Positions 17,428-30,017 of a stretch of DNA of 47,247 nucleotides are shown here, piece after piece. Positions within the stretch are counted from its first letter, which is position 1; every line of letters starts with the position of its first letter. The notes beneath the pieces are model-generated. The model saw only the letters and a program-made list of their open reading frames with translations. It ran no database searches and was not told the origin of the DNA. This stretch comes from Myxococcus sp. (GTDB lineage Bacteria; Myxococcota; Myxococcia; Myxococcales; Myxococcaceae): the NCBI GenBank assembly GCA_014879945.1, contig JACSRE010000204.1:1-47247 (forward strand), written 5' to 3'. Made by a program: the position numbers and the translations under genes.

Positions 17428-20021
17428 GAGGGCTCGACCTCGATTCGGCCGTAGCGACGGCCGCAGATTCCGGTGAAGTCGCAATAGTGACACGGCGGCT
17501 GCAACGTCAGCGCGCCCTCGTCGTCGACGGCCGTCTTCGGCGTCGCCTTCTCGTCGACCACCCCGGGGGCCGCCAGCGCGCCGGTCGCGACGCGCGCCCA
17601 GCCAGCGCGGTACGCCTGGTCGAAGAGCGACCACGTCTCGGTCGGCGTCCGCACGGCCTTCAGCGCGCCGGCCGAGCCTGCGAGCCCGGTCGAGGCGGTG
17701 ATGAGGGTCTGGCTGGTGAGGATGAAGTACGCGACCTCGCTCTTCGTCGCGCCGGTCTGCCCCAGCAGCTGCGCGTAGGCGGCGAGCTGAAAGGCGAGGC
17801 CGTCTTCGAGCGAGCGGCGGCGGTACCCTCCGCCGCTCCACTTCAGGTCGACGATGGCGCGCACGCCGGCCTTCTCGACCACCAGGTCGGGAATGCCCTC
17901 GAACGCGGCGCCGAACGCCTCTCCGAGAATGGGCGCCTCGGTCGACTCGACCTTCCACCCCCGGTCGACCAGCTCGAACAGCGCGCGCGCGGAGGCCGCG
18001 ACGACCTGCTCGGCGATGCCGCGCTCACCGGTGCCGCCCGGGAGGAAGAGCGGGGCCGCGAGCGCCGGCCCCTCGGCCGCGAAGACGCGCCGCGCCTCGT
18101 TCGCCAGGGCGTCGGCGGTGGACCCGTTCGACCTCAAGACGCGCTCGAGGAGCACGTGGTGCGCGAGCGAGCCGAGCAGCTGGTCTCCTGACGGCAGGCG
18201 CGCCGAGGCGCCGCTGCGCAGGCGGGCTGGGTAGGTGAGCGCCCACTGGAGCGAACAGCCCAGCAGCAGCTCGACCGACGACGGCGACTCCTTCGCGCGC
18301 CGCTCGATGGGCCGGGCGGTCTTCCAGTCAGCGACCGGCGCCGGAATCGGAATGAACGCCGCCACCTTCGTCTTCACCGGGCTCAGCAGCAACGGCTCGC
18401 TGCGCACCAACCGCTCGAGGAGCTGGCTGCGCTTGACGCGGGCGGCCACCTCGTCCCACGACGGGTGCGGGGTGGCCTCGTCTCCGTTCGCCTCGTGGCG
18501 CGGGGCCACCAGCCAGAGGCTCTCGGTCGCGCGAAGGAACGGGCGCCTGGCCTGCATCGCCTGCTGGCGGGCGAGGTCCGCGGAGGAGGGGAGCCGCACC
18601 CCCGCCGCCTCGAGGGCCGCGCGCTCCTCGGCCCAGAGCCCGGGCAGGCGCGGCGCTGGCGCGCTCGTTCGCGTGTAGTTCCACCACACGACGCGCGAGA
18701 TCGGCCCCACCACGCCGCCCGGCGAGGCCACCGCGTGAACGCCAGCCTGTCGCGGGAAGGCCGGCGACGTCGCCATGCCGCGGTGGGCCTCTTCGAGGAA
18801 GCGGCGCACCTGGGTCATCGACAGCGTCGGCTCCGAGGTGCGCTCCACCAGGTTCTTGAAGAGCGCGGCTTGGCTCGAGGCCGCCCGGTACCGGGCCTGC
18901 TCCTCGGGGCGCGCGCTGGTCTCGATGCGCCCGTGGAGCCACTGCTGGAGGAACCCCACGCGCTCCAACAAGACGGAGGTCGGGTACGCCGCCGGCGCCC
19001 GCACGTCGCCGCCAAAGACGCGCGTGACCCGGGTCGCGGCCTTCGCCCGCGCGTCGTCGTCGTCGAGCTCGGCCAGGGCCGCGGCGAGGTGCTCGTGCCA
19101 CGCGGGGCTGCCGACCGCGGGCCACTTCTGGAGCGCGTGAACGAGCTTCCTGGCGACGCGTGGGTGAATGAGCCCGCCCGGCATGGTGAGCAGCTCGAGC
19201 GCGCGCTGCGGGTCGGCGGGCGAGAGGCCGAGCTCGACGAGGAGCGGGAGCAGCTCTCCGATGACGTTGTCGTGGGGCGCCTGGGGCGCGCCGGTGGTCG
19301 CCACGCCGTAGCGTCGCAGCGCCGCGTCGAGCACCGGGTCGCTCCCGATGATGACGGTGGGGGTGTGCTGCGACGCCGCCAGCGCGGCCGCGACGACGTC
19401 GGCCGCGACGAGCGGACCATGCGGGCGAAGCAGCTGCAGCGCGCGCTCGCTGGTGTCGGGAACGAAGCCGGCCCGCTGCGCGCTCTGCAGCCCCTCGGCG
19501 GCGGTCGCCGGCTGCGCGAGCGTGGTGGTAGCCGTCGCCGAGGCCGCCGCCTGGAGCGCCCGTTGCCAGACGACCGGCAGGGCCCGGGGGTCGGCGAAGA
19601 GCTCGAGCTCGAACCGCACGTCGCTGAACCGCTCGAGCCGCTCCACGACGCGCCGCAGGCGCTCGGCAGGGCCCGGGTCGACCGCCTCGAGCGCGGCCCA
19701 CAGCGCCGAGAGGCGCGCGCCACCCTCGCCGGCCCACCCCTCGAGGCGCAGCCAGTCGGCCCACTGGAGCAGCTCGCGCGCGGTCGACAGCCCATCGACC
19801 TCGAGGGAGGCCTTCCAGAAGCCGTCGGGCGCCTCGAGCAGGCCGCGCAGTGCCTGGCCGACGCGAACCCCGGCCCCCACCGGGCGCGCCGAGAGCCCGA
19901 GCAGGCCCTCGAGCGCCCCCAGGGTGCCCAGCGGGCCCAGCCACGAGTCGCCCGCGGTCGCGGGAGCGGCGCCCGCCCAGACGCCGCCATCGAAGGCCGG
20001 GTCGAAGTGGAGCCGCCTCAC
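17424..20021 (-). CDS. addB: AddB-like PD-(D/E)xK nuclease with Fe-S cysteines, no Walker A
   Basis: An 865-residue partner of the AddA-like protein. The C-terminal nuclease core (about residues 700-750) has GIPDLVVEKAGVRAIVDLKW and LAFQLAAYAQL. Four cysteines match the iron-sulphur 'staple' of AddB-type nucleases: one before the core (LLLGCSLQW, ~586) and three after it (CHYCDFTGIC, ~841-850). Unlike Bacillus AddB, I see no GxxxxGK(S/T) at the N-terminus, so the helicase part is probably structural, perhaps for recognition. The gene starts with GTG at 20021, overlapping the WYL gene stop (GTGA), and overlaps addA at its end. Symbol by position and architecture. Confidence 0.8.
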   Translation of the reverse strand: MRRLHFDPAFDGGVWAGAAPATAGDSWLGPLGTLGALEGLLGLSARPVGAGVRVGQALRGLLEAPDGFWKASLEVDGLSTARELLQWADWLRLEGWAGEGGARLSALWAALEAVDPGPAERLRRVVERLERFSDVRFELELFADPRALPVVWQRALQAAASATATTTLAQPATAAEGLQSAQRAGFVPDTSERALQLLRPHGPLVAADVVAAALAASQHTPTVIIGSDPVLDAALRRYGVATTGAPQAPHDNVIGELLPLLVELGLSPADPQRALELLTMPGGLIHPRVARKLVHALQKWPAVGSPAWHEHLAAALAELDDDDARAKAATRVTRVFGGDVRAPAAYPTSVLLERVGFLQQWLHGRIETSARPEEQARYRAASSQAALFKNLVERTSEPTLSMTQVRRFLEEAHRGMATSPAFPRQAGVHAVASPGGVVGPISRVVWWNYTRTSAPAPRLPGLWAEERAALEAAGVRLPSSADLARQQAMQARRPFLRATESLWLVAPRHEANGDEATPHPSWDEVAARVKRSQLLERLVRSEPLLLSPVKTKVAAFIPIPAPVADWKTARPIERRAKESPSSVELLLGCSLQWALTYPARLRSGASARLPSGDQLLGSLAHHVLLERVLRSNGSTADALANEARRVFAAEGPALAAPLFLPGGTGERGIAEQVVAASARALFELVDRGWKVESTEAPILGEAFGAAFEGIPDLVVEKAGVRAIVDLKWSGGGYRRRSLEDGLAFQLAAYAQLLGQTGATKSEVAYFILTSQTLITASTGLAGSAGALKAVRTPTETWSLFDQAYRAGWARVATGALAAPGVVDEKATPKTAVDDEGALTLQPPCHYCDFTGICGRRYGRIEVEPS

Positions 20022-21055
20022 GCGTCGGCCCCGTACGTCTTCATCAGGTACCCCGCGTGGGCCAGCAGCTCTTCACGCAGCTTCTTCGGCTCGACGACGC
20101 GCACGTGCTCCCGCCACGAGGCGACCCAGTTGCTCACCTCGTACGAGGGCGTGCACTGGAAGCGGAGCAGGAGCCCACCGTCGGCCTGCGGCTCGCGCAC
20201 CTCGCTGGGGTGCCAGACGCGCTCCTCGATGTACGGGCGCGCGAAGGCGTCGAAGTGGAGCACGTACTGCTCGGTCGTCTTGCCGATGAAGACGCCGAAG
20301 GCCGAGCTCTCGAGGCGCCTGGGGTCGTAGTCGGGCGGCAGCGGCTCGGTCTCGTCGAGCACCTCGAGCTTCTTGAGCCGCTGCAGGTTGAGCAGCAGCA
20401 CCGTCTTGAAGTGGGCCTGCCAGGCGTGCAGGTAGAGCGCCCCGTTGTTGACGATGAGGCGCAGGGGCAACACGCGAAACGTCCTGTCCTTGTTGCCGCT
20501 GCTGGGCGCGCGGTAGGTGACGACGCAGGCGTTGCGGTTGGTGATGGCCGACACCAGCGGCCAGACGACGTCGGGCGGCGCGTCGCGCCAGGCGAACTTC
20601 TCCCAGCTGAAGAAGCACTGGTCGAGCTCGCTGAGCTGCTTGCGGCCCTTGGCGCCGAGCGCCTTCTCGACGCGGCTGGCGAGGTCTTCGAGGATGGAGA
20701 AGAGCGCCTCGTTGCGCCGGACGTAGGTGGACTCGTCCATCGCCAGGCGGAGCGCGAGGAAGTGCGAGGCCTCGAGGAGCGCGGTGACGCGGGTGCTGGC
20801 CTCGGCGTCGAGGCGCCAGCGCTTCTTGCTGTCGTCGCCGGTGTCGCTGACGAGCGGAATGCCGGCCTCTTGAATGGCCTCGAGGTCGCGGCGAATGGTG
20901 CGCGTGGTGGTGCCGCTCTCTTCGGCCAGCTCGTAGATGGTGCGGCCGCCGAGCCGGTCGAGCTGGTGAAGAATGCGGAGGATTCGGACGACCTGCTCGT
21001 TGCGCGCCGCGCTCGCCTGCGCCGCACGCGGGGTCTGCTTTGGTTTCCTGGTCAC
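20018..21055 (-). CDS. HTH-WYL transcriptional regulator
   Basis: A 345-residue regulator with an N-terminal winged helix (ILRILHQLDRLGGRTIYELA, TTRTIRRDLEAIQEAGIPLV) and a central WYL domain (VVTYRAPSSG, RTFRVLPLRLIVNNGALYLH). A C-terminal extension of the WCX type follows. WYL proteins commonly sense nucleic acid or nucleotide ligands and control DNA-repair or phage-defence operons. A GTG start at 21055 is preferred because GGAGG lies about ten bases upstream and the preceding open frame is unrelated. It is 35 bases downstream of the FHA gene and overlaps addB, so it probably autoregulates or controls the repair operon. Confidence 0.88.
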   Translation of the reverse strand: MTRKPKQTPRAAQASAARNEQVVRILRILHQLDRLGGRTIYELAEESGTTTRTIRRDLEAIQEAGIPLVSDTGDDSKKRWRLDAEASTRVTALLEASHFLALRLAMDESTYVRRNEALFSILEDLASRVEKALGAKGRKQLSELDQCFFSWEKFAWRDAPPDVVWPLVSAITNRNACVVTYRAPSSGNKDRTFRVLPLRLIVNNGALYLHAWQAHFKTVLLLNLQRLKKLEVLDETEPLPPDYDPRRLESSAFGVFIGKTTEQYVLHFDAFARPYIEERVWHPSEVREPQADGGLLLRFQCTPSYEVSNWVASWREHVRVVEPKKLREELLAHAGYLMKTYGADA

Positions 21056-21090
21056 TGCGGGATCCCCTCCGCGGGGAATGGTAGCCACGT

Positions 21091-21990
21091 TCACTGCGCG
21101 GCGCTCCAGGTGAAGCTCGAGTTGCCCAGGCTCAAGCAGTCCTGGTCTCGGAGCGGTTGACAACGCACCTCTTCGCCCAGGAGCCAGAGCCCGTTGGTGC
21201 TGCCGGCGTCGATGACGTGGGGCACCCCGTCGACCGAGAGCAGCACCGCGTGCACCCTCGAGACGCCGTGGTCGTGAGCGAGCTGAACGCCGCACCGCGG
21301 AGCGCGACCGACCAGCACGCCGCGCTCGAGGGCCTCCATGTCGAGCGCGTAGTGGGTGAAGGCCCCGGGCGTGGACACCGAGAGCATGCCGCTGGGTCTG
21401 CGTCTCGACGGCGGCCACAGCCGGCGCACCCACGAGTCCGGCCTGACCGCGGCGTGGGCGTCGAAGCAGTCCCACGCCCGCTCGAGGTCGTCAGGGAGCA
21501 CGGCGCCGGGGCCGGTGGGCACGCAGAACAGCGAGAAGGGGCCGGTGCGGAACGAGAGCGGCGCCTGGCCCTCGAGGAGGTGGGCGGGGCGCTCGTCGGC
21601 GGCGATGAGGCCGTTGGGCGTGTCGAGGTCGACGACCGAGAAGCGAACGCGCGCCTCATGGAGCCGCACCACGAAGAGCGCCTGTCGCAGCGAGAGCTCG
21701 TCGTGAAAGGCGAGCTGGAGATCGACCATGTCGTGCCGGCCGATGACGCCGCCGCGCACCTCGTCGGTCGCCTTGAGCCAGAGCCGGCCGACCTGACCGA
21801 GGCCGTCCGCCGCGACGAAGACCAGGAGCCCCGGCGTGGGCTGCTCGGCCACCGCGGAGCGCAGGCTGGTGTGCATGCGCGCCAGCTGCGACCGCCGGTG
21901 GTCGGCCCTGCGCATGGTGCCGAGCACGGTGTGCGGCGCGGCCGAGACGACGTGGTCGATGCGCCTGGCGACGCGGGTGAAGTCGCTCAT
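21091..21990 (-). CDS. FHA-domain protein with two FHA-like segments
   Basis: A 299-residue protein ending in a canonical FHA domain (~215-299): GVLVGRAPRCG, the GVSRVHAVL stretch with the conserved Ser-Arg-x-His, and DAGSTNGLWL. FHA domains bind phosphothreonine peptides, so this protein probably reads Ser/Thr-kinase signalling, abundant in myxobacteria. Residues ~75-160 look like a second, degenerate FHA (GVIGRHDMVDLQL, DLDTPNGLIAA) lacking the S-x-x-H core. The ATG at 21990 overlaps the stop of the small upstream gene (ATGA). No kinase is encoded nearby. Confidence 0.87.
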   Translation of the reverse strand: MSDFTRVARRIDHVVSAAPHTVLGTMRRADHRRSQLARMHTSLRSAVAEQPTPGLLVFVAADGLGQVGRLWLKATDEVRGGVIGRHDMVDLQLAFHDELSLRQALFVVRLHEARVRFSVVDLDTPNGLIAADERPAHLLEGQAPLSFRTGPFSLFCVPTGPGAVLPDDLERAWDCFDAHAAVRPDSWVRRLWPPSRRRPSGMLSVSTPGAFTHYALDMEALERGVLVGRAPRCGVQLAHDHGVSRVHAVLLSVDGVPHVIDAGSTNGLWLLGEEVRCQPLRDQDCLSLGNSSFTWSAAQ

Positions 21991-22289
21991 CGGGAGGCCT
22001 TTCTGGCTGGCAGTGACTGGCAGAGCTGCTGAGCGTCGATGGAGAAGATCTCGCGAACCCAGCCCACGCTCGAGCGGGTGAAGAGGGCGCGAAAGGCCGC
22101 GGTCGCCAGCGCGGTCGCCTCCTTCTCGGTGGTGGCGTCGCCGGTCCACGTCCATGAGCGCGGCGTCGGCGGGCGGTCGCGCGCCAGGTCGTAGGTGGGC
22201 TCGGTGAACCAGAGGTGGACTGACCAGGTGGGCATGGTGGGCGCCGCGATGCAGCGAGTGGGCCAGCGAGGTGGGGAGGGTGAGGTCAA
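21987..22289 (-). CDS. Small hypothetical protein coupled to the FHA gene
   Basis: A 100-residue frame read from TTG at 22289. An AAAGGA lies 8 bases upstream of this TTG, whereas the internal ATG at 22235 has no ribosome-binding site. The stop overlaps the FHA start by four bases, typical of a real coupled gene. The sequence has several Trp (WSVHLWF, WTWTG, VGWVREIF) and an Ala-rich helix; no domain is recognised and there is no signal peptide. It would lead the FHA-WYL-AddB-AddA operon. Confidence 0.55.
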   Translation of the reverse strand: MTSPSPPRWPTRCIAAPTMPTWSVHLWFTEPTYDLARDRPPTPRSWTWTGDATTEKEATALATAAFRALFTRSSVGWVREIFSIDAQQLCQSLPARKASR

Positions 22290-22451
22290 ACGGGCCGTCC
22301 TTTCGCGCTCTCAGAGCCGATGAGCAGAGCGTCCCTGACAGGTGGGACGCGTGGGGTCCGAGCGGGGCAGAAGGTCGCGGTCGCCGGGTCCGGCTGACTT
22401 GGGGTCGGTCGTCGCGGGGAGCCGCCGGCCTGGCCGTGCGAGGCTCGAGCG

Positions 22452-26483
<4,032 letters not shown>

Positions 26484-26573
26484 GCAGCGGCGTTGTACCT
26501 CGGAGGGCTGACAGCGGGCGGCGCCGGTATCGACCGTGCTGGTGCGCTGCGCGCGGAGCGTCGTGGGTATCGG

Positions 26574-26602
26574 TTGACGGATGTTGTCGTGGCGCGTACC
26601 AA
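26574..26602 (+). promoter_or_regulatory. Weak promoter candidate before the beta-helix lipoprotein
   Basis: TTGACG at 26574-26579 is followed after 17 bases by TACCAA. The -35 is good and the -10 poor. It lies in the 209-base region between divergent genes, about 90 bases before the lipoprotein start. Confidence 0.25.
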
Positions 26603-26692
26603 CGATCCGTCGATGGTCACGCGGTGTGCGCGGGCCTGTCTCACTCCACCCATCACCCCAGGGAGTTCCATGCGCGCTTCGTCCGCCATCCC

Positions 26693-28411
26693 ATGTCTTT
26701 TCTCGCCGCCACCCTGTTCCTGGCCTGCGGCCCTGCCCAGACGACCCCGTGCGTCGCGCAGGAGCTCAAGAGCGCCGACCTCGCCGGTGGCAAGACGTTG
26801 CCGGCTGGCTCCTGCTACCTGGTGAAGACCAACCTCTCGCTGTCCAACGGCACGCTGGTGGCCGAGAAGGGCGTGTTGATCTCCTTCTCGACCGACGTGG
26901 GCCTGAGCGTCACCGGCGCGGGCCGGCTCAAGATCAACGGCACCAGTGACGCCCCGGTGCGCTTCACCGGCGCCGACCCGGCCGTGAAGTGGAAGGGCGT
27001 GCGGCTCGACGACAGCCAGGGCGCGGACAACACCTGGGCCTGGTTCGAGATCTCCAACGCCGGCAGCGAGAAGTGGACGGGCGCGGCCTGGTCGTCGGCG
27101 GCGCTCTTCCTCGACGGCTCCTCGGGCGTGGTCGCCGACCACCTCACCGTGCGGAGCAGCGCCAGCCACGGCCTGTTGATGACCGCGGCCGTCACCAACA
27201 CCTTCACCAACCTCACCCTCGCGGGCAACCTGACGCCCGCGTACGTGCACCCGCAGGTGGTCGATCAGCTCCCGGCCGACACGACGTTCGAGGCCAACAC
27301 CACCCCCTCGGTGCGCGTGGTGTTCGGGAACAACGACGGCGTCGAGGGAACGCACACCTGGCCGGCGTTCACCTACCAGATGGAAGACCGCTCCTTCGTG
27401 AAGGGCGCGCTCACCCTGGCACCCGGCGCGACGCTGAAGTTCGCGCAGAACGCCTCGCTCGTGGTCGAGACGGCCGCCACGCTCACGGCCCAGGGCACCG
27501 CCACCGCGCCCATTACCTTCACGCGCGCCGACACCGGCTTGTGGAAGGGCCTCTCGGTGGGCGGTGGCTCGGCCGGCGCCCCCTCGGTGCGGCTCGCCTT
27601 CTGCGTCATCGAGTACGCCGCGGGCGAGAACTGGAGCGGCAACGCCGAGTCGAAGGCGGCGCTCTACCTGGAGGCCGCCGCGGCGGCGCAGGTGACCGAC
27701 ACCACCTTCCGAAACAACGAGCGCTACGCGGTGTGGGCCAGCGGCCGGGCCGCGCTGCCGGGCTTTGGGCGCAACACCTTCACCGACAATGGGCGGGTGA
27801 TGCTGCTGCACCCCGACCGCGTGGGCGACCTGGGCGTCGGCAACACCTTCACCGGCAACACCATCAACGGCCTTCACCTGGTGTCCGGCAACAACGACGC
27901 GGTGACCGCGCCGGCCACGTGGAAGGACCAGGGCGTGCCGCTGCTCGTGCGTGACCGCTTCTTCGTGAACGCCGCGCTGCAGCTCGACCCCGGCGTCACC
28001 CTGCAGTTCGCGCAGAACGCCAGCCTCGAGGTGGCCACCACGGGCTCGCTGAGCGCCAACGGTACGGCGACGGCGAAGGTCACCTTCGAGGGGCAGTCGG
28101 CTGACGCGGCGGGCTTCTGGAAGGGCCTGCGCTTTCAGTCGAACCTGCCGGCGAACGTGCTCACCCAGACAATCGTGCGCCACGCGGGCTCGGCGCGGTG
28201 GACTGGCGACTCCGAGTCCGACGCCGCGCTCTACCTCGACGCCAGCGCGCAGGTCACCTTGTCCAACGTCACGGTGGGGCCCAACGGCGGCTACGGCGTC
28301 TTCCGCGAAGCGGCCAGCAGCAACCTCACCTGCACGGCGGCGGCGTTCTCGAGCAACGTCAAGGGCGCTGTGTACGACGACGACAACGCGGTGACGGTGC
28401 CGGGCTGCTGA
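26693..28411 (+). CDS. Secreted right-handed beta-helix lipoprotein
   Basis: A 572-residue protein whose start MSFLAATLFLACGPAQTT reads as a lipoprotein signal but lacks the usual N-terminal charge and has no ribosome-binding site. An ATG at 26670, just after GGGAG, lies one frame away and would supply MRASSAI; a one-base lesion near 26690 may have separated the two. The mature part has at least three related modules (LAPGATLKFAQNASLVVE, LDPGVTLQFAQNASLEVA; FWKGLRFQS, LWKGLSVGG) of short beta coils with Asn and Gly turns, as in parallel beta-helix (pectate-lyase-like) proteins. No catalytic residues are identifiable; an adhesin or polysaccharide-binding role is a guess. Confidence 0.72.
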   Translation: MSFLAATLFLACGPAQTTPCVAQELKSADLAGGKTLPAGSCYLVKTNLSLSNGTLVAEKGVLISFSTDVGLSVTGAGRLKINGTSDAPVRFTGADPAVKWKGVRLDDSQGADNTWAWFEISNAGSEKWTGAAWSSAALFLDGSSGVVADHLTVRSSASHGLLMTAAVTNTFTNLTLAGNLTPAYVHPQVVDQLPADTTFEANTTPSVRVVFGNNDGVEGTHTWPAFTYQMEDRSFVKGALTLAPGATLKFAQNASLVVETAATLTAQGTATAPITFTRADTGLWKGLSVGGGSAGAPSVRLAFCVIEYAAGENWSGNAESKAALYLEAAAAAQVTDTTFRNNERYAVWASGRAALPGFGRNTFTDNGRVMLLHPDRVGDLGVGNTFTGNTINGLHLVSGNNDAVTAPATWKDQGVPLLVRDRFFVNAALQLDPGVTLQFAQNASLEVATTGSLSANGTATAKVTFEGQSADAAGFWKGLRFQSNLPANVLTQTIVRHAGSARWTGDSESDAALYLDASAQVTLSNVTVGPNGGYGVFREAASSNLTCTAAAFSSNVKGAVYDDDNAVTVPGC

Positions 28412-28781
28412 GCCGTCGGGTGGCGCGGCGACCGCCGTCGCACCACCTTCCGCGAGCCGCGACGTCCTCCGGCCGACGACGAGGGGCGGCGGTGATCCGG
28501 GCCGGCACCGCTGGGCGGGCACCGGCCAGGTTCGCTCGAACCCGTCTTCGGCCCAGGCCAGGAGCTTCGTCCGCTCCAGCCAGACCTCGCGCAGCCGGGC
28601 GGTGACGCGGCGGCACGGGAAGACGCCGGCGACGCTGTCGGCGACGCCCGCGTCCTCTGAGGGACGTGCCTTCGCGTCAACCGCGGGACGTATCCGCGTG
28701 CCTCAGCGCAAGCGCGAGCGCCATTGGCCGGCGCGGCGAGCGGCGTGGGGGCTCGGTGAGGCCGACCCTCACGAGCGGCCG
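28412..28781. other. 370-base stretch without a confident gene
   Basis: No gene passes scrutiny here. On the minus strand an open frame (about 28500-28690) reads LREVWLERTKLLAWAEDGF and looks protein-like, but it has no credible start and runs antisense into the neighbouring gene. It may be a decayed gene remnant. A short hairpin (28756-28772, GTGAGG/CCTCAC) near the end could stop transcription of the minus-strand gene that ends at 28782. Confidence 0.4.
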
Positions 28782-30017
28782 TCAGCGGCCCACAGCTCGA
28801 GCCCACAGCCGGCCCGTCTCGCCGGGCGCGCCGTTGACGGTGGTGGTGACGAGCACGGTGATGCCAGTTGGCCCGGTGGCGAGCGCAGGCCAGCCCACCT
28901 GTTCGGGGACCGTGACGTCGGCGCCCCGGCTGCTGCCGTCGGGGCCGAGCTCTCGCACGCGCAGCCGCCACTCGACGCGCCGCTGGCGCTGCGGGTTCTC
29001 GACGCCGGCCACGAAGGCCACCACGCTCGAAGGCGCGACCGCGGGCGTCAGCACCTCGCGCGCGCCACCGTCGTCGCGAAACGACACCAGCGTCACGCCC
29101 GCGTCGAGCCCTGACGGCGCGCTCACCAGCCCGTTGTGCGCCGCCAGCCCCAACACACCGCGGCCGCGGAAGTCGGTCCACGACACCAGCACGCCCCCGT
29201 CGGGGAGCGCCGCGAGCGTCGGGTTCCACACCCGTGACTGGGGCGCCGGCATCGCGCGCGCGGCCGGCGCCAGCACCTGGCCGGTCGCCGTGTCGACCAG
29301 CGCGCGCGTCACCTCGATCTCCTGGCCATTGCCGCTGTTGCCGGCCCAGCCGACGTACGCCTGGCTGCCCAGCACGGCGACGCGCACGCCCTGGGCGTAG
29401 GCCCGCGAGAGGCTCGCGTGCGCCAGGTCTTCGCCGGCGGTCCATCGGCGGGCCTGGCTCAAGCGCAGCGGCGCAGCCGTGGGCATGCCCGAGGCGTCGA
29501 GCAGCCGGGCGCGCGCCTCGGTGCCCTGGCCGCCCTCGACGGCCTGCGCCCACGCCACGATGAAGCCGGTGGGCGTGGCCGCGACGTCGGCCATGCGGGC
29601 GCCCGGCTCGGTCGAGAGGAGGAGGCCTGCGGGGTCGAGCGCAGCGCCGTCGGGCGAGAAGCGCGCGCCGTAGACCGTCTGGGTGTCGTCGCGCAGGTCG
29701 CTCCACACCACGAAGAGCACGCCGTGCCCGAACGCGACCGCTGGCTCGAAGCGGCCACCGGGGCCCTCGGCGAGGGTGAGGCCCGAGGCGTCGCGAGACT
29801 GGCCGCCGGCCTCAAGCCGCGCGCCGCGAATGCGCGCGTTGCGCCCGGCGCCGGCCTGCCACACCACGAAGAAGCCGGTGTCGGTGCCCACCACGCGCGC
29901 CTGACTTTGTCCTTCTTGGGTCACCCCGGGCGTGACGGCGAACGCGGGCCCCAGCATCGGCTCGGCCCGACCGGGCAGCGCCACCAGGCAGGCGACGACG
30001 AGGAGCGCGCGAGTCAT
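28782..30017 (-). CDS. Secreted beta-propeller-like protein
   Basis: A 411-residue protein with a cleavable signal peptide (MTRALLVVACLVALPGRAEP). The mature part repeats a hydrophobic strand pattern: GFFVVWQAG, LFVVWSDLRDD, GFIVAWAQA, QAYVGWAGN, GVLVSWTDFRG. This spacing suggests propeller blades. The only cysteine I see is in the signal, and no catalytic motif is visible. Its ATG overlaps the stop of the upstream lipoprotein gene (ATGA), so the two are translated together and probably act together at the cell surface. Confidence 0.7.
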   Translation of the reverse strand: MTRALLVVACLVALPGRAEPMLGPAFAVTPGVTQEGQSQARVVGTDTGFFVVWQAGAGRNARIRGARLEAGGQSRDASGLTLAEGPGGRFEPAVAFGHGVLFVVWSDLRDDTQTVYGARFSPDGAALDPAGLLLSTEPGARMADVAATPTGFIVAWAQAVEGGQGTEARARLLDASGMPTAAPLRLSQARRWTAGEDLAHASLSRAYAQGVRVAVLGSQAYVGWAGNSGNGQEIEVTRALVDTATGQVLAPAARAMPAPQSRVWNPTLAALPDGGVLVSWTDFRGRGVLGLAAHNGLVSAPSGLDAGVTLVSFRDDGGAREVLTPAVAPSSVVAFVAGVENPQRQRRVEWRLRVRELGPDGSSRGADVTVPEQVGWPALATGPTGITVLVTTTVNGAPGETGRLWARAVGR

